This document shows positions 1 to 12,900 of a stretch of 64,000 nucleotides of DNA, piece after piece; within the stretch, counting starts at the first letter, position 1; each line of letters opens with the position of its first letter. A model generated the notes under the pieces. It ran no database searches. It was not told where the DNA came from and worked only from the letters and a program-made list of their open reading frames with translations. The DNA is from Periglandula ipomoeae IasaF13. Lineage: Eukaryota; Ascomycota; Sordariomycetes; Hypocreales; Clavicipitaceae. The position numbers and the translations under genes were made by a program. The stretch spans positions 62,001 to 126,000 of the forward strand of contig AFRD01000033.1 of the NCBI GenBank assembly GCA_000222875.2, given 5' to 3'.

Positions 1-1081
1 ATCGTATGCCGCATAGTGTTTGCAAGTGGCGAGCACTCTTTTGTAGTGAACGGCGCGAGGACCTTCGAATCCCGCAATAAGATTCCTGACGTATCTTTGA
101 ATGTGATAAGGGTCCTCGCCAGGTGTTTCCATTCCTCTTCCCCATCTTGGATCCCGGAAAGGATTGATGTTTGGCGTCCAAAAATCGAGGCCGGCATATC
201 CGGCATTTCCGAACGCGCGCGCCTCGATGCTGATGGTAGTAGCGATATTGTGAGTCAAGGAATCATCAAATGCCGCACCTATATTGATTGGCATTGGGAA
301 GCTTGTGGCCGCGCTATATTTCGCACCGAGGGGAAGTTGGAAGTTGACGGACCGACTGCTGGCTACACCGTGGAGAGCTTCATTCCACCAGCCGTACCGT
401 GGAAGTCCAAGCCTAGGGGCCCCAGCAGCAATGTTCTCAATGTTTGAAAGCTTCTCCTCCAATGTCATCGCGCTCACCAGTGCTTTTACTCTTTCAGACA
501 TGCCAAGAGAGCTGTCACATATGCTGTTAGAACACAACGGCTCTCTATTGCAATTCGGAAGACCTGGTACGGATAGACTCTCCCGTAGCGGATTTTTGAC
601 CTTATAAATGTTTACCCTGGTGCTCTTGTTTAGCTTAGTGCCTGGGTAGAAGTCTTGTTGACGTTCTTACATGCTATTTCCGCCACATCTTTCGTCCTCG
701 GTACCAGGGCATGTTGCATTGCAGAAGGACTCGTTAGCTTTAGTAATGCTGCTGTCAATCTTGTTTCCGCAGGAACAGAAGCTGTTTGCTGCATGTCAAT
801 TCATTGTTTTGAATGATTGTAGAGAAACTCGACAATTACATTTTTTTCTGCACACCACTGTACGCAAAGCCAGCTGCTCCACAAGTGTCGGCACAGTATT
901 GCGGGGAGTTGAACTTGAAGATCCGCAACTGTGGCCCTGCAAGGCCACGCGGGGATGCTGGGTCATGGAAGCAACCCACATAGTCGGTTTCGGCCGTGTA
1001 AGCCGGAAGGCATGTCCGACCTTGGATTGGACTTGCCCATGCCAAAAGAGTGAGAAGTGAAAGCAAATTGTATCCGGCCAT
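1..1081 (-). CDS. WSC-domain GH3 beta-xylosidase (5' part, runs off left edge)
   Basis: Secreted family 3 glycoside hydrolase, most like xylan 1,4-beta-xylosidases that release xylose from xylo-oligosaccharides outside the cell. Proposed exons 1081-856, 788-671 and 616-1, with introns 789-855 (GT..CAG) and 617-670 (GTAAGA..CAG); both keep the frame. The protein starts with a signal peptide (MAGYNLLSLLTLLAWASPIQG), then a cysteine-rich WSC module (YVGCFHDP, CADTC, FCSCGN, CNATCPG, RCGG), a short linker, then the GH3 N-terminal domain with MTLEEK, RYGWWNEALHG, NINPFRDPRWGRGMETPGEDP and CKHYAAYD. The catalytic Asp region and C-terminal domain lie beyond base 1. No stop or frame break appears in about 340 codons, unlike most of the window. 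Exon 1 would terminate shortly after the first donor if unspliced, which supports the intron. WSC modules bind polysaccharide or wall glycans; a WSC ahead of a xylosidase suggests substrate or wall anchoring (inference). Confidence 0.88.
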
Positions 1082-2026
1082 GATGAAGAAGCCTTTGTCT
1101 CGAATTGAACACGACTCGAGTTAAAATGGTTCAGTATACTGCCACAGCACCAAGACGAGACTTCGAATTGGTTTTCTTTATAAAGGCCAGACATGAGGAG
1201 AAATCCCAATTCTGCCGGTGAGGTCCCGGATCTTCATTACATCAAATTATCGAGATGGTTACATCGTCCAGTAGAAGTGGCTGCGGGCTGTCAATCGCCG
1301 AACAACCGTAGCTAGCGATGGGCAGATCTGCACTCTCGTATGCATGCAACTTGGCTATTTTGCCTAAATTCCTTTCTCCCACTACGTGAGAAGCCCAAAA
1401 GATGCTATTGTAGACCGGAGTTTGAACCAAATCTTGCGCTCTGAATTATCAACAATATTCCGGAACAACGATGCTCGTGCTCCAATCACTTAATTGGTGC
1501 GCCTGTCATCGGACTCATTCAAACGACACTTGACGACCCCCGAACCACGAAAGGTTACATCAAAACCCAGATGCGGGCTCCGCAAATCGCGGCATCCAGG
1601 TCCTCCAACATCTGCACTACCCCAGACGGAAAGAAAATGGCCATGTAAAATACCCAATTGGCTCGGAGATCTTGGATTGCGGGCCATATGGCCGATCCTT
1701 CATAGATACAAATTCTTCGCTTATTGTAACCCCTCTCTTCTTCCCGACAGAAGTATCAGGATGTAGCAGCATTGGATAGGTTGAAACTGTGTGGAGACAC
1801 ACTTACAAACGTGGTTCGGTATGCGAGTGTCGTGTGTCGTTGCCCATTCATTGAAGGCTTTTCGACCATAATAATATGTTTATTGGATTTTGTATGTATT
1901 CTTCTTTATATCATCAATGTTTCCACCATTTAATTAAACTTTAAAACAAGATCCCATCATACGTCACACTACTTGTTACGCTTTCCTACATGTACGACAT
2001 TCCTCATCGAGGTTATTTGTAACAAT
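1082..2026. other. Intergenic, GH3 promoter side / NRPS 3' side
   Basis: About 945 nt with no convincing coding frame. It holds the 5' flank of the minus-strand beta-xylosidase and the 3' flank of the NRPS. An AT-rich stretch near 1870-1960 just beyond the NRPS stop would suit a 3' untranslated region. Short open frames here have no recognisable motif. Confidence 0.5.
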
Positions 2027-3640
2027 TCATTGCTGCTCGCTCAAGAGAAGCACGAGTTCAACCCATGTTGGTCTCTCAAAAACGTCTTCAATTCGAAGTC
2101 GATAGCCTTGCCTTTGCATATGAGCGGCCAGCTGGCCGGCATTGTCAGCATCACCGCCGAGCTCAAAAAAGGTCAGCCCAGGCTCGTCACTCGGCGTCCT
2201 TGGTAAGCCGAGCACGCCACACCATGCTACACCAAGATCGTTTCTCAACTTCTCGGGACAGCCATCAAGTGCCGTGATCTGTTCAGTAGTCGGTTTCGAC
2301 CTGGTGTTCTCATCCGCGGGAAGGGGTAACAGAGCTGGTAGCCTTTGAATGTCCGCAGGCCCCATTAATTCACAGTCAATGCTGCGTTAGAATCGCTTGA
2401 CGGTATCAACGAGATGGTAAGCAAGCTCGAGTGCCAATGGTTCAGTGATGACATTTTCCGTGAAGCCCATGTGGATTTCTGTGCTATCATCGCCAGGCGT
2501 TGACGTGATGTATACCTCAACGCTGTCGATATCACCGGTTGATAAATCAGCGCTGTCAAAGTCCACCTCAGACTTCTCTGCGGGACGGTCTTCATAGTTT
2601 TGATGGACAATGACAGAACTGAAGTATGCCCACTTCGGCCAATTTGTACAGTTGCGAAGGATGTCTCTGGAGCCCATGGTTTCGAAGGGTATTCCGGCAA
2701 CCTGCTGGGAATTAATTGTAGCAATGAGATCTCTTGCAGTCCACCCTTCTTCAAAAATAATGCGAGCTGGAACAATGTTGACACAAGGACCGAAGACATC
2801 CTGTGTACCTGGCTGGTTTCGACCATGGGTGAGAGTGCCGAACACGACATCCTGAGTAGCTGAGTACTTCGCGAGCACGTAAGACCATGCGGCTTTCGGC
2901 ACAGTAGCGAATGTGAATTCTTCGGATTGCAGATAAGATGCCGGTATGGTCTTGATAACGGTCGGCCCCAAGCCATATCTAAGTGAATGAGTCAATTGGC
3001 GCTTGATTGGTGTCCGATCGCTTCCCTGCAGCATGTTCCGCCAATATTCGGTCGCCTGTTGCCTGTTGACGAGGGACAAGGAGTGGATGTACTGTGGAAA
3101 ACTCAAAACTGAGGCTTTGTGCAAACGCGAGTTGTAAGCATCTTCAAAGGCAGTCCACATCTTATTGAGTGCTGTGCCGTCATACTGTGCATGGGAAAGA
3201 CGTATCACTAGACGACTTCTTTGTTGAGTTATTTGGTGAATGACGGCAATTTTCGTGAGCGGCTTTCCGAATGAAAGATCAGACAACAAGTCTCGCTTCT
3301 TCAACTTCAACGTGAAATCATCTAGGGTTTCAGTTGACGTTTCATATGTACCGATATCCAGATTAAGGTGCGTGAGAATAGCTTGTAAGAACACGTCTTT
3401 GTACGCGATGAAGACTGCCCTCATCATTTCAAGGCATTCAATGACACTGGAACATGCATGTCGTAATTTGTCGATGTTGAATTTGCCTTCACGATCCAGC
3501 GTGTGGTAATATACGGCACTTCGAGATCTCGAGTATGTTGCAAGAAGGTATCGGGCTTGTTGGTAACGGGAAGGACATCTTGTACGTTGTCTCTGGAGAC
3601 TCCATGTACGCTTAAGATCTTCTCGACTGCCGACCGACTT
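2027..3640 (-). other. NRPS terminal C8-T9
   Basis: A terminal condensation-like domain with SHAQYDG near 3190 and no A domain after it, then a last carrier domain. A frame change, with what looks like a short loss, occurs at about 3424-3430 before AVFIAYKD. TAA at 2387 separates C8 from T9. T9 reads ELGGDADNAG, so Ala sits where the carrier Ser should be. The end is well conserved in style (EDVFERPTWVEL) and stops at TGA 2027-2029. Fungal NRPSs often end in a C-type domain that releases or cyclizes the peptide; a trailing carrier is less usual. Whether T9 was ever functional cannot be told from this copy. Confidence 0.78.
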
Positions 3641-3699
3641 CCAGGTGGTAAAAGCGAGAATCTTTCATACGCTCGCTCGGTCTCACTCAATCCTCCGTC

Positions 3700-6600
3700 T
3701 ATAATCTTCATAGTGGACGCCATCTCGGACAATTTTGGTTTCATCAAAATGTCGGCGACGGCGAGGAGGAAGCTCTGGTCTCGAGCTCGTTTAGAAAGCT
3801 TCATAGCTTGAATGGAATCACCTCCGAGATGGAGGAAGCTATCATCTGCACTGATTGACGCAGCGTCGACATCAAGTGTGCCAGCCCAAAGTTGTTGCAG
3901 GGTTAACTCCATCGGTGTGGAGGGTGGTCGACGTTCCTCTTGCGGCGAAGCCGTTGCCATGAGCTCGGAAAGACTGAGCTCTGACCCCATGACGCGCAGC
4001 TGCTTGCGATCCAATTTACCAGTGGCGGAAAGAGGTAGCTTCTCTACCACTATGTAGGCTGAGGGTATCATTGAGCTCGGTACCTTGGCAGCAAGGCGGT
4101 CACTGAGACTGGCTGTTGAAAGTCGAGTATCTGAGTTCAACTCGTCAAGCTCTGGGGACGATTGGATGAAAGCCACAAGTATTGCCTTGTCGCTGTTCCG
4201 AGGTGTTATCACTTCCGCGGCCAAATAAACCTTGCGACCAGCGTTTAGACATAAAGAAATATTGAATTCCACATCTCCAAGTTCCAAACGCTGTCCATTG
4301 ATCTTAATCTGGCCATCCTTTCGGCAAATGAATGTTAGACAACCGTCGGCCTGATATTGAACGAGGTCACCGGTCAAATATACCCGCCCATGACGTCCCC
4401 GAAAACCAGGGCCACCACGTGTGAGCCACACGGGATCTTGAATAAAAGCTGCCGCAGTCTTCTCACGATCTCCGAAGTAGCCGGAGCCAACGATGAGTCC
4501 TTCCAAAGCCAGTTCTCCCACTGTACCGAGAGGGGCCAATCTTTGATGATTCTGGGGATCAACGACCCATGTGCAAAGGCCGACTCCACGACCAATGCTC
4601 GCTGCTACGGATGTGCCAGTTCCATCGATGTCAGCTACGGTAGCTTTGACTGTACATTCGGCAGGGCCGTACATGTTAAGAACGCGTGCCTGCTTCGACC
4701 ACTGTGCTGCTTGACGATTGGTAAGTGCCTCGCCGGCAAAGACGATAGTTTGGAGGCTCCTTAAATCTTCTGGTCGCAGTGTTGCAGCGACAGACGGTGT
4801 AATGTCTATGAAATTGGCATTGTATGCTGCTATGGAGCCAGCAAGGTCGTCGATGGCCTCGTGTTGGGCGGGGATACAGAGACAGCCTCCAGCGGCTATT
4901 GTGTGGATGAAGTTAGACCAACTGATATTGAAAGCATATTTTGCAAAGTCATATACGCGCGAAGAATTGCTGAACCCCGTGATAGTTTGCTGATGATAAA
5001 TGGCACTGGTGAAGTTTGAGTGGGTGACGATTGCGCCCTTCGGCGTACCAGTGCTTCCGGATGTGAAGACGACGTAGAGAATGTTGTGAGGCGCGACCCT
5101 GGGCAATCTCTGGGCCGTTTTCCCGACAGACCCGTCCTTGTAACTCTCATCCAATACTATTACGGGTTGGTTGGTCAATGATTTGGCAAGCTTCTGGCTT
5201 GATGGCGAAGATACAACGAGCGGCGAGTTAATTTGCTGCAGGATATGTCGTAGCCGCTCTCGGGGTAATGTAGTATCCAGGGAAACTGATGCACCCCCGG
5301 CTTTCATGACAGCTAACATTGCTATAGGCATCCAGCGTGACTTCTCGAAGCAAAGGGGCACAAGAACATCAGGGCCGACTCCGAGATCAACGAGATGGTA
5401 GGCGAATTTCGTTGCAATAGAGTCAAGTTGCTCATAAGTCCAGTCCCCATCCCATGCGCAGACTGCTGGTGAGTCAGGATATGCCCGTGCGCTTTCGGCA
5501 ATCAAGTCATGCACAGCATGGTCCATAGACTCCGGGACACTCGAGTTCCAGTGCCAAATCTCCCTCAGGTCTCCGGGGCTCACGATTTCCACATCGGAAA
5601 TTTTCTTGAGAGCCATATTCGAGTCGCATAGTTGACGAAGAATCTGGTCAAACTGTGCGGCAAACTTCTCTATTTGCGGCTTATGAATAACGTGAGAGTC
5701 GAATCGGAAGCGAAGTAAGACACCAGAATCCTCCAAATCACATTCGATGGTAATTGCATGTGTATCGAAGCCAGCGAAAAATTCATCTACGCTCTCTTCT
5801 CCGCTCAAGTTAGGTCCGTCGTCCTCGTCGGCGAAAAGAAGGCTTCTTGAGTTTTCAGGGCTCTCAACAGGGTGAATGAGCAGCAAGGTTTGGAAGTCGC
5901 AAGCTTTCTTTGCACATTCGTTAAGTCTACGAATCTTTGTAGACCCGTCTGCTCGAATGCTGTCATATCAATGACCTGTTCTTGTATTTGTCGTAAAACA
6001 TCATCAATGGTGTTTTCGCTGTTCAGAAGAACACGAATAGGCACCGTGGCGATGGTCGGGCCTGTCATGCTCTCAATCCCCGGGACTGGTGCTTGTCGAC
6101 CAGTAATGGTGGCACCAAAGACAATGTCGGGAGAGTCGTTATACGATGCGAGCAGAATAGACAGCGCGGCGCGGATCGCTGTAGACGCCGTTGTATTCGT
6201 CTTCGGCCATGTCAAGTCTTTGATATGGTATGATGCACCGGTGTCTGAGAGGGGTTGATAAACCGGCGACGGCAAAGATGGAAATGGTTTGGCAGAACTT
6301 TGATCAAATTGAGAGGTCCAGAACTCTTCTGCGCTACGCTCGTCAACATCACGGATGAACTTGACAAAGTCTTGGAATGGTGGTGGTGACTGCAGACGGT
6401 CTCCATTATACGCCTTCTCCAATCGCTCGAGAATAAGTGGCATTGACCAACCGTCATACAAAGCATGGTGGACCGTCCACACGAAGCAATGCTGGTCGGG
6501 GGACTCCTTGGTAATGGAAAATCGCATCAGTGGTGTACCCAAGCCCATATCATGTTTCTTGCCTGCCTCTTGGCCGGAAGTGACGCCAGACGCTTCTGGC

Positions 6601-6950
6601 CAGACGACGCCTTGTTTTGCAACAATGACTTGAAGTAATCCCATGGGGTCAAGATCAACGATTCTTGTTCGGAGGATCGGCTTGGTTGCAATAACATGCC
6701 CCCAAGCGCGCTGCAAGCGGACCACATCGACATCGGACCGAAGGCGAAAGATATTTTCAGCGACATAGTCACCGGGTCGTCTCAGAGTCAAAGCCAAAAG
6801 GCCTTCTTGTAGTGGAGTGCATGGGAATGCATCCTCAGCAAGCGACTCGCTAACGTCGCAAAGTCGGGCAATTCGCGCTCGCACATCCGAGTTGTCTAGC
6901 TTGCTGGCAAGCAATGAGAAAGGAACTAATGCTTCCTGTCGATTGCCTGA
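3700..6950 (-). other. NRPS module 8: C7-A8-T8
   Basis: C7 has HHALYDG near 6455. A frame change near 5903 falls just before FQTLLLIHP. The following 820-codon frame covers the end of C7, A8 and T8. A8 has FTSGSTGTPKG and YGPAECT. Its A4 core is FNISWSNF, with Asn at the position that is Asp in A1-A5 and A7. T8 motif LGGDSIQAM is complete at about 3805-3830. Confidence 0.85.
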
Positions 6951-6979
6951 TACTTTACCAGCGGCTGCGGCAAGATCTT

Positions 6980-9900
6980 TTAGGCACGGGTAGCGGAAGA
7001 TGTCGGTGACTGTGATAGAAAGACCACACTCACGCGCCAGGCCAGCAAGCTTCATTGGCCCCGATAGAATCTCCTCCTATTCGCAAAAAGCTATCCTCGG
7101 AGCTTATTATGCCTTGTGGAATTCCAAGAACAGTAGACCATAGTTCTTGAAGATGAATTTCTCTTGGCGTTCTTGGGGCTTTTCTGGCTGCTTGACTGGG
7201 ACCATGAGCCATCAGTTCGATTCTGGTGAGCTGCTCGGCCGTGGCACGCAGCTTCCGACGATCCGTCTTACCCGAAGCAGTCATTGGCGCGCTCTCCAAT
7301 AGCATATATGCAGAAGGAATCATGTACGCAGGAACCTGGCTGGCGAGTCTAACAGCTAGACCATCAATAGTTTTGTCCAGGTCGGCGGATCCGCCTGGCG
7401 CAACCAAGTAGGGTTTTCGACAAACGATGCAGCAGTCTTCTCTGCGTCGCCGACATAACCAGGGCCGACCAGTGGTCCCTCGAGGAAGAGCTCACCAATG
7501 CTTCCAATAGGCGCAAGAGAGTCACCCACAGTACTGACAACCCATGTGTTCACACCAAAGCCACGGCCAATGCTAGCCACGTCGACATTTTCTGGGTCAA
7601 TAGTCGCCACGGTGGTTGTCGGGGTGCATTCACACGGTCCATATGAGTTCTTGACATTCACCATACTAGCCCAGTACTGGGCCAAGGCTGGAGAGAGCAT
7701 TTCTCCGCCAAGGATCAGCGTATCTAGGCGTTTGAGTGTGCTCTCCAGAAGAAGTTGGGCAGCTGAAGGGGTCATTTCCGTGTGGGTAATCTGGAATCTT
7801 TCGAGTGAGCCTGCTAAGTCATTTTGGCGTTCGGCATTCGATGGAATACAAAGACAGGCACCACACTCCAGGGCACTGAGAACATTCTGCCAGGAGGTGT
7901 CGAATGTGTACGATGCAAAGTCATACACTCTTGCACCAGCCTTGAAGTTGTGTGCGCCACGTTGATGGCGAAGGGAACTAGCGAAATTGGAGTGAGTAAT
8001 CGCAACTCCTTTAGGAGTTCCAGTACTGCCAGAGGTAAAGACAATATACAGAGTGTTGGAAGATTTGACATCCGAAGTCCTTGTCGCCGGAATTGACAAT
8101 GTTTGCAGCCGGGTTATATTAGTCTCATCCACAACGAATATGGGACTGGCGGCCAGGCAATTTACCATCTCATGGCTGGATGATGAACACAGTGTAATCG
8201 TTGGCTTTACTTGCTGTAGGATAACGCGTAGACGGTCTTCGGGAAGGGCAGGATCCAGTGCCACGCTGGTTCCTCCAGCTTTCATTACAGCAAGCATTGC
8301 GATAGGCTACCAGCGACTCTTCTCAAAGCAAAGAGGAACTACCTTCTCAGGGCCGACACCGCGATTGACTAAGTCACGAGATAGTCTTGTGGATAAATCA
8401 TCCAATTGCTGATAAGTCCACTCGCCATCCCACGCGCAGATCGCTGGCGCGCTGGGGAACTTCCTCGCTGTGTCTGAGATTATATCATGGACAAGGGTCT
8501 CCACTGTCTCGGGTACGTTAGAGTTCCAGTGCCATACTTGCTCGAGATCGCGTTGACCAATGGTGTCAATACTGTCAAGAGTGCTTGAAGCTGGCGATGG
8601 ATCGACCAGTGACAGAATGATTGACTTCGATAGTGAAATGACACGATCAGTCTGTTCAATTGCAAGGCACACAATCGGTAGTCAAGAGAGAATGTCACTT
8701 GAGTCTTGCCGTAGCTGATATCGAATGAGATGTCGTACTGTGGACAATCAGCGTGAGATTCTATATACATGTCATATTGCCTATGTTCGATGACCGCTTA
8801 CCTCAGTTGGATCCTCGTGGTTCATGTCGATAAACACCAAATTATCGAAGCCGACATCATCTGCCGCGTCTGCTTCATCTTTTTGGAAAGACACAATCGT
8901 GTTAAACAGCGGAGTGTCGGATGGAAGCTGAAGGTCATGTTGTATATCAGCAAGTGAGCAGTGCTGGAAATTGAGGTCCTGCAACACTTGGTCGTGAATT
9001 TGCTGTACAAACCGCTGTGGGGCCCAAGCCGCTGTAACATTGGCGCAACAAACCATGAGGTTCGCGTAAGCGTTGACAGACTCCTCGATGCCTTGAATAG
9101 GTGCATACCGGCCCGAGGCAACGTATCCAAAGCAAACGGAGTTATTGTTTGTATACGCAGAAAATAACAGGGCCCAGGCACTTTGGAAAATGCTTGCAGG
9201 AGTGATAGAGTGAGCCTCGCAAAACCGTAGGATTGAATTGAAGTCCTCGCCGGCCAGTTCAATAAGGGATGTCGCGATGCTAGCTTGAGAATCTGACGCT
9301 TCGGCGAGTTGTGGAAAGTGGCATGGTTCAAATCCATCCAACTTTGTCTTCCAATATGCCATTTTCTGTGCCAATACATCTGCTTTGAGGGCCCGGACAA
9401 AACTGCGACTGGTCTTAAGGAGGGATTCTGTGCCTAGGTTGCCGCTATAGGCCTTTGACCAGTCGCTCAGTATGATGGAAGTCGACGCACCATCGACAAT
9501 AGTATGACTCATCTTAATTTGGCAAATGATGGTGTTTTCACCTCTGACGTCGCAGAGAGCAAGGCGATGTGCTGGCTTAGTCTGTTGATAGTCAACAGCA
9601 GGTAGTTGTTGTATCAATTTCGCAGCATCTGTCCTATCTCGAGCCGCCATTGTCACAACTTCTCCTCGATAATTCTCAAGTATGACCTGAGAGAAAGCTG
9701 TTTTTTGATGGATGCCGTCGATAAAGATACTTCGCAGTGATGGATGACGTGCAATCACAGCTTGCCACGCCTCAATGAGTGTCTCAATGTCGAGCGGCTG
9801 TTGTTGATTTTGGTGCTTCATCTCGTACGTGAGTAAAGTTTTGTAAGCTCCTGGATCCTTGATCTGGCTGATCAGCATGCCATCTACCATAGGCGAACAA

Positions 9901-9990
9901 GGATAGATGTCGACGATAGTCGTTTCGAGGTCGGACTCAATAGCAGGTATAATGCGATTTTGCAGCTCATCAAGGCCCTTGTAATCTAGT
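6980..9990 (-). other. NRPS module 7: C6-A7-T7
   Basis: C6 has SHTIVDG and contains the gene's only convincing intron (8738-8801, GTAAGC..CCACAG), splitting HEDPTE from YDISFDIS. A frame change near 8668 follows. A7 has TAG at 8307 after EKSRW, the cores FTSGSTGTPKG and FDTSWQNV, and a junction near 7408 where about 100 residues are missing. That loss removes the TGDL and GRxDxQ region of the catalytic C-terminal subdomain. T7 reads IGGDSIG, then an extra A near 7056 shifts the frame before MKLAG. Confidence 0.85.
8738..8801 (-). other. Intron in NRPS C6 domain
   Basis: 64-nt intron with donor GTAAGC, a plausible branch site CGCTGATT and acceptor CCACAG. Removing it joins DPTE to YDIS, which is the uninterrupted reading in C3 (DPTEYDI) and close to C5 (DPTEFDV). 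Those two domains have no intron at this site. Confidence 0.85.
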
Positions 9991-12900
9991 TCGAGGAACT
10001 CGTAGTCTACAATGGTTGGCGAAGGTCTGGTAGTCGCCAAAGAGGTACAGAGAGCCTGCATTGAAGGAGCGACTTGTGCTATCCAATCTCGGATGAGGTT
10101 CTGGTGGCTGATGTACTTGTTCCAGGAAAATGTGAATTTAGTCAAGCCCCCTTCGATAGCGACATTAATGCTGAAAAGCGCTGATGCAGGAAGCTCAGAT
10201 CCAACGTCGAATATATCATCAAAAGTAACATTCTTGAATAGAGAATCGTCAGATTCTAACTGCTGGAACTGACCATGATAGTTAAATAGAACTTCCATGA
10301 CGCAATCGTGAGACTCGAATGCTTTGATCCCCTGTTCGTTAAGATATCGCGACGCAAAGTACGCCCACCCATTGGAGGGCAGCTGTCTTCGCATGTCCTT
10401 GATGATCCTAGCAGTATGGGTCGTTGTATGATCCCGCGAAACGTGCATTGGAGTCATTGTAGTAAACCAGCCGACTGTTCGCGAGACATCGATTTCAGCT
10501 GTCCAGGGTTCGCGACCGTGTCCTTCGTTAAATATTGTAAGACCTTTGCATGCTTTAAATATTTCGAAGAACGCGTTCCAAACTGAGGCGAGAATGAGAT
10601 CAACAGGCTCAGTGTTGAAGGCTCCATTGGCCTCCTTCAGTAGAAGCGAAGTTATCTCATAATCAACCTCAAAGGATTCCTCGATATGATCATCGAATGT
10701 GTTTGGGGTAGTTGGGCTATAACCCCAGAAGTCGAGGTCATTATGAGCGTCGCCGGGTAGTACTCTCTCGTGTGAAAACTCTGGCGACGTCACCTTTTTC
10801 GTCTGAAGGCCATTTCATACTTGGAAAGGTAGTTCTTCAAGAATTGAACCGCCAGTGAGAAGCGACTCTAGGTCCTCTAGTATGATGCGCCAAGATACCA
10901 GGTCTACAACCAGATGGTGAGCTATCAAGACGAGATACTGCTCGCCAGAATTCAGAGTGAATAGGTCAGCACTAAAGACCAATCCGCGTTCAATGTTCAG
11001 TTGCTCATGTCGCTTCGAGATTTCTGATTTGACAGCGGCAATTGAGTCGGCCTGCGAGGACTGAAAATGATAGACCGCATTACTTGGCTTAGGAATCAAC
11101 TGCGACCAAGTACTTGTCGCCTTGTCCTGCTGGAAACGAGCTCTGAGCATGGAGTGCTGCTTGACGATCTGTGAAACAGCAGCAGATATCTCCTCCGAGC
11201 GGATTGGACGTATAATTTGAACATAGAAAGCCTGGTTACAATAGTAGCTGATTGTAGTGACTTTATCCGGTGGCGATTGTGCAAAGAACCACTGCTGAAC
11301 GGGTGAAAGACCGAAAGATCTTTCGAACTCCTCTTCACGAGATAGACTCGGACCTGTGGCAACTGTCGCAGAATCGGCAACATGAGCGAGTTGCTTAGCC
11401 TTGAGAAGCGATGCAACCGAGATAAGAATGCCAGAAGCACGGCAAAAAGGGCTGACTCGCATGGCAGATATAGTCTCCGCCGTTCGCGATAAAAGATCTT
11501 TGCATGCTTATATTGTCTGGGGGAACATTGAGGGCCTGGCTACATGCGTCCCGGATTATCCTCTCGGTGGCCGTGACTGGACCGCTTGCAGACGACGCAG
11601 AGAAAGAGATCCGAGCACTCGTATGCGCATCGACGTTGCAGAGCCATGCATGTATTTCTGTGCGATGAGTTGCCAGATTTATCAATGGGAATGTCCTTTA
11701 ATGCTACCCACACTGCTGGGACCATGTAAGCAGGGACTGCATTATCGAGCGCAGCTTGTAGGGATTGAATACTGTCCCGCACTTCTTCGATCCTGTCTCT
11801 TGGAATGAGATCTAGCGCAGTTTGTTTAACATTCTTGTCGGTCCCAAAGTCTCCATGAAGACTGAACACTCCGACAAGTTTGCCAGCGTACGAGCCAGAG
11901 TTAGGAATCAGGCAAGTGGCTTGACGTATCGAAGATTGTCGCAACATGTAGCTCTCAACTTCATCCAACTCCACGTGTCTCCCATTAAGCTTAACCTGGT
12001 CACCTTTGCGGGCGACGAAAGTCAAAGAACCATCTTGGTTGTAACGAACAAGGTCACCAGTTCTGAGCAATGTGCCTTCGCGCCCTGGATGGCCTGGTTT
12101 GCCACTACCGGAGACAAGCCAGGTGGGATTCTTGACGAGGGCTTGGTTCCACCTCTCTGTGTCGCCCAGGTAGTCGCTCCCAATTAGAGGGCCCTCCAGA
12201 ACAAGCTCACCAACACTTCCAATTGGAACAAGACTTCTGCCATCTCGAGTGTCTGTAACCCAGGTGTTCATACCAACACCCCTGCCAATCATAGATCCGT
12301 CAGCGTCCCCAGGTTGGATGTCGCACAGGGTAGCCGTTGAGACATATTCGCGGGAGCCGTACGTAAACTTCAAATTAGTGAAAGCAGCCCATCGCTTGGC
12401 CTTATCGGTAGGAAGGCGTGCACCACCAATAATCAAAGTCTCAAGTGATTGGACGATATTGTCATCAAGTGCGGAAGCAGCTGGTGTAGTAATGTCGAGG
12501 ATCGTTGGTCGCCAGTGGCTCATAGAAGCCGCGAAATTCTCTTTGTGTTCGGACTCGGAAGGAATACAGAGACATCCACCAGAAGTCAGAGTATTTATAA
12601 ATACTTTCCAAGTAGAACTAGAACCGAGTGGCATAAAGTCGTAAACTCTTGACTGAGGGCTGTACCCTTGAGCATTATGCTGGTGTTCTATAGCGCTTCC
12701 GAGAGAGCCGTGTGCGAACAGAACGCCCTTCGGCGGGCCGGTCGATCCAGACGAGAAAATCACGCACGCATGGTCTTCCAGCGAGATGATAGGTAATGCC
12801 AGAGGCTTGGCCTCGGTTAGCAGCCCAAGAAGAGAATCATCAAGAATGAGACGAGTTCCGCTTTCGAAGTGGGAAACAATTTCCCAAGTCGAAGGTATCA

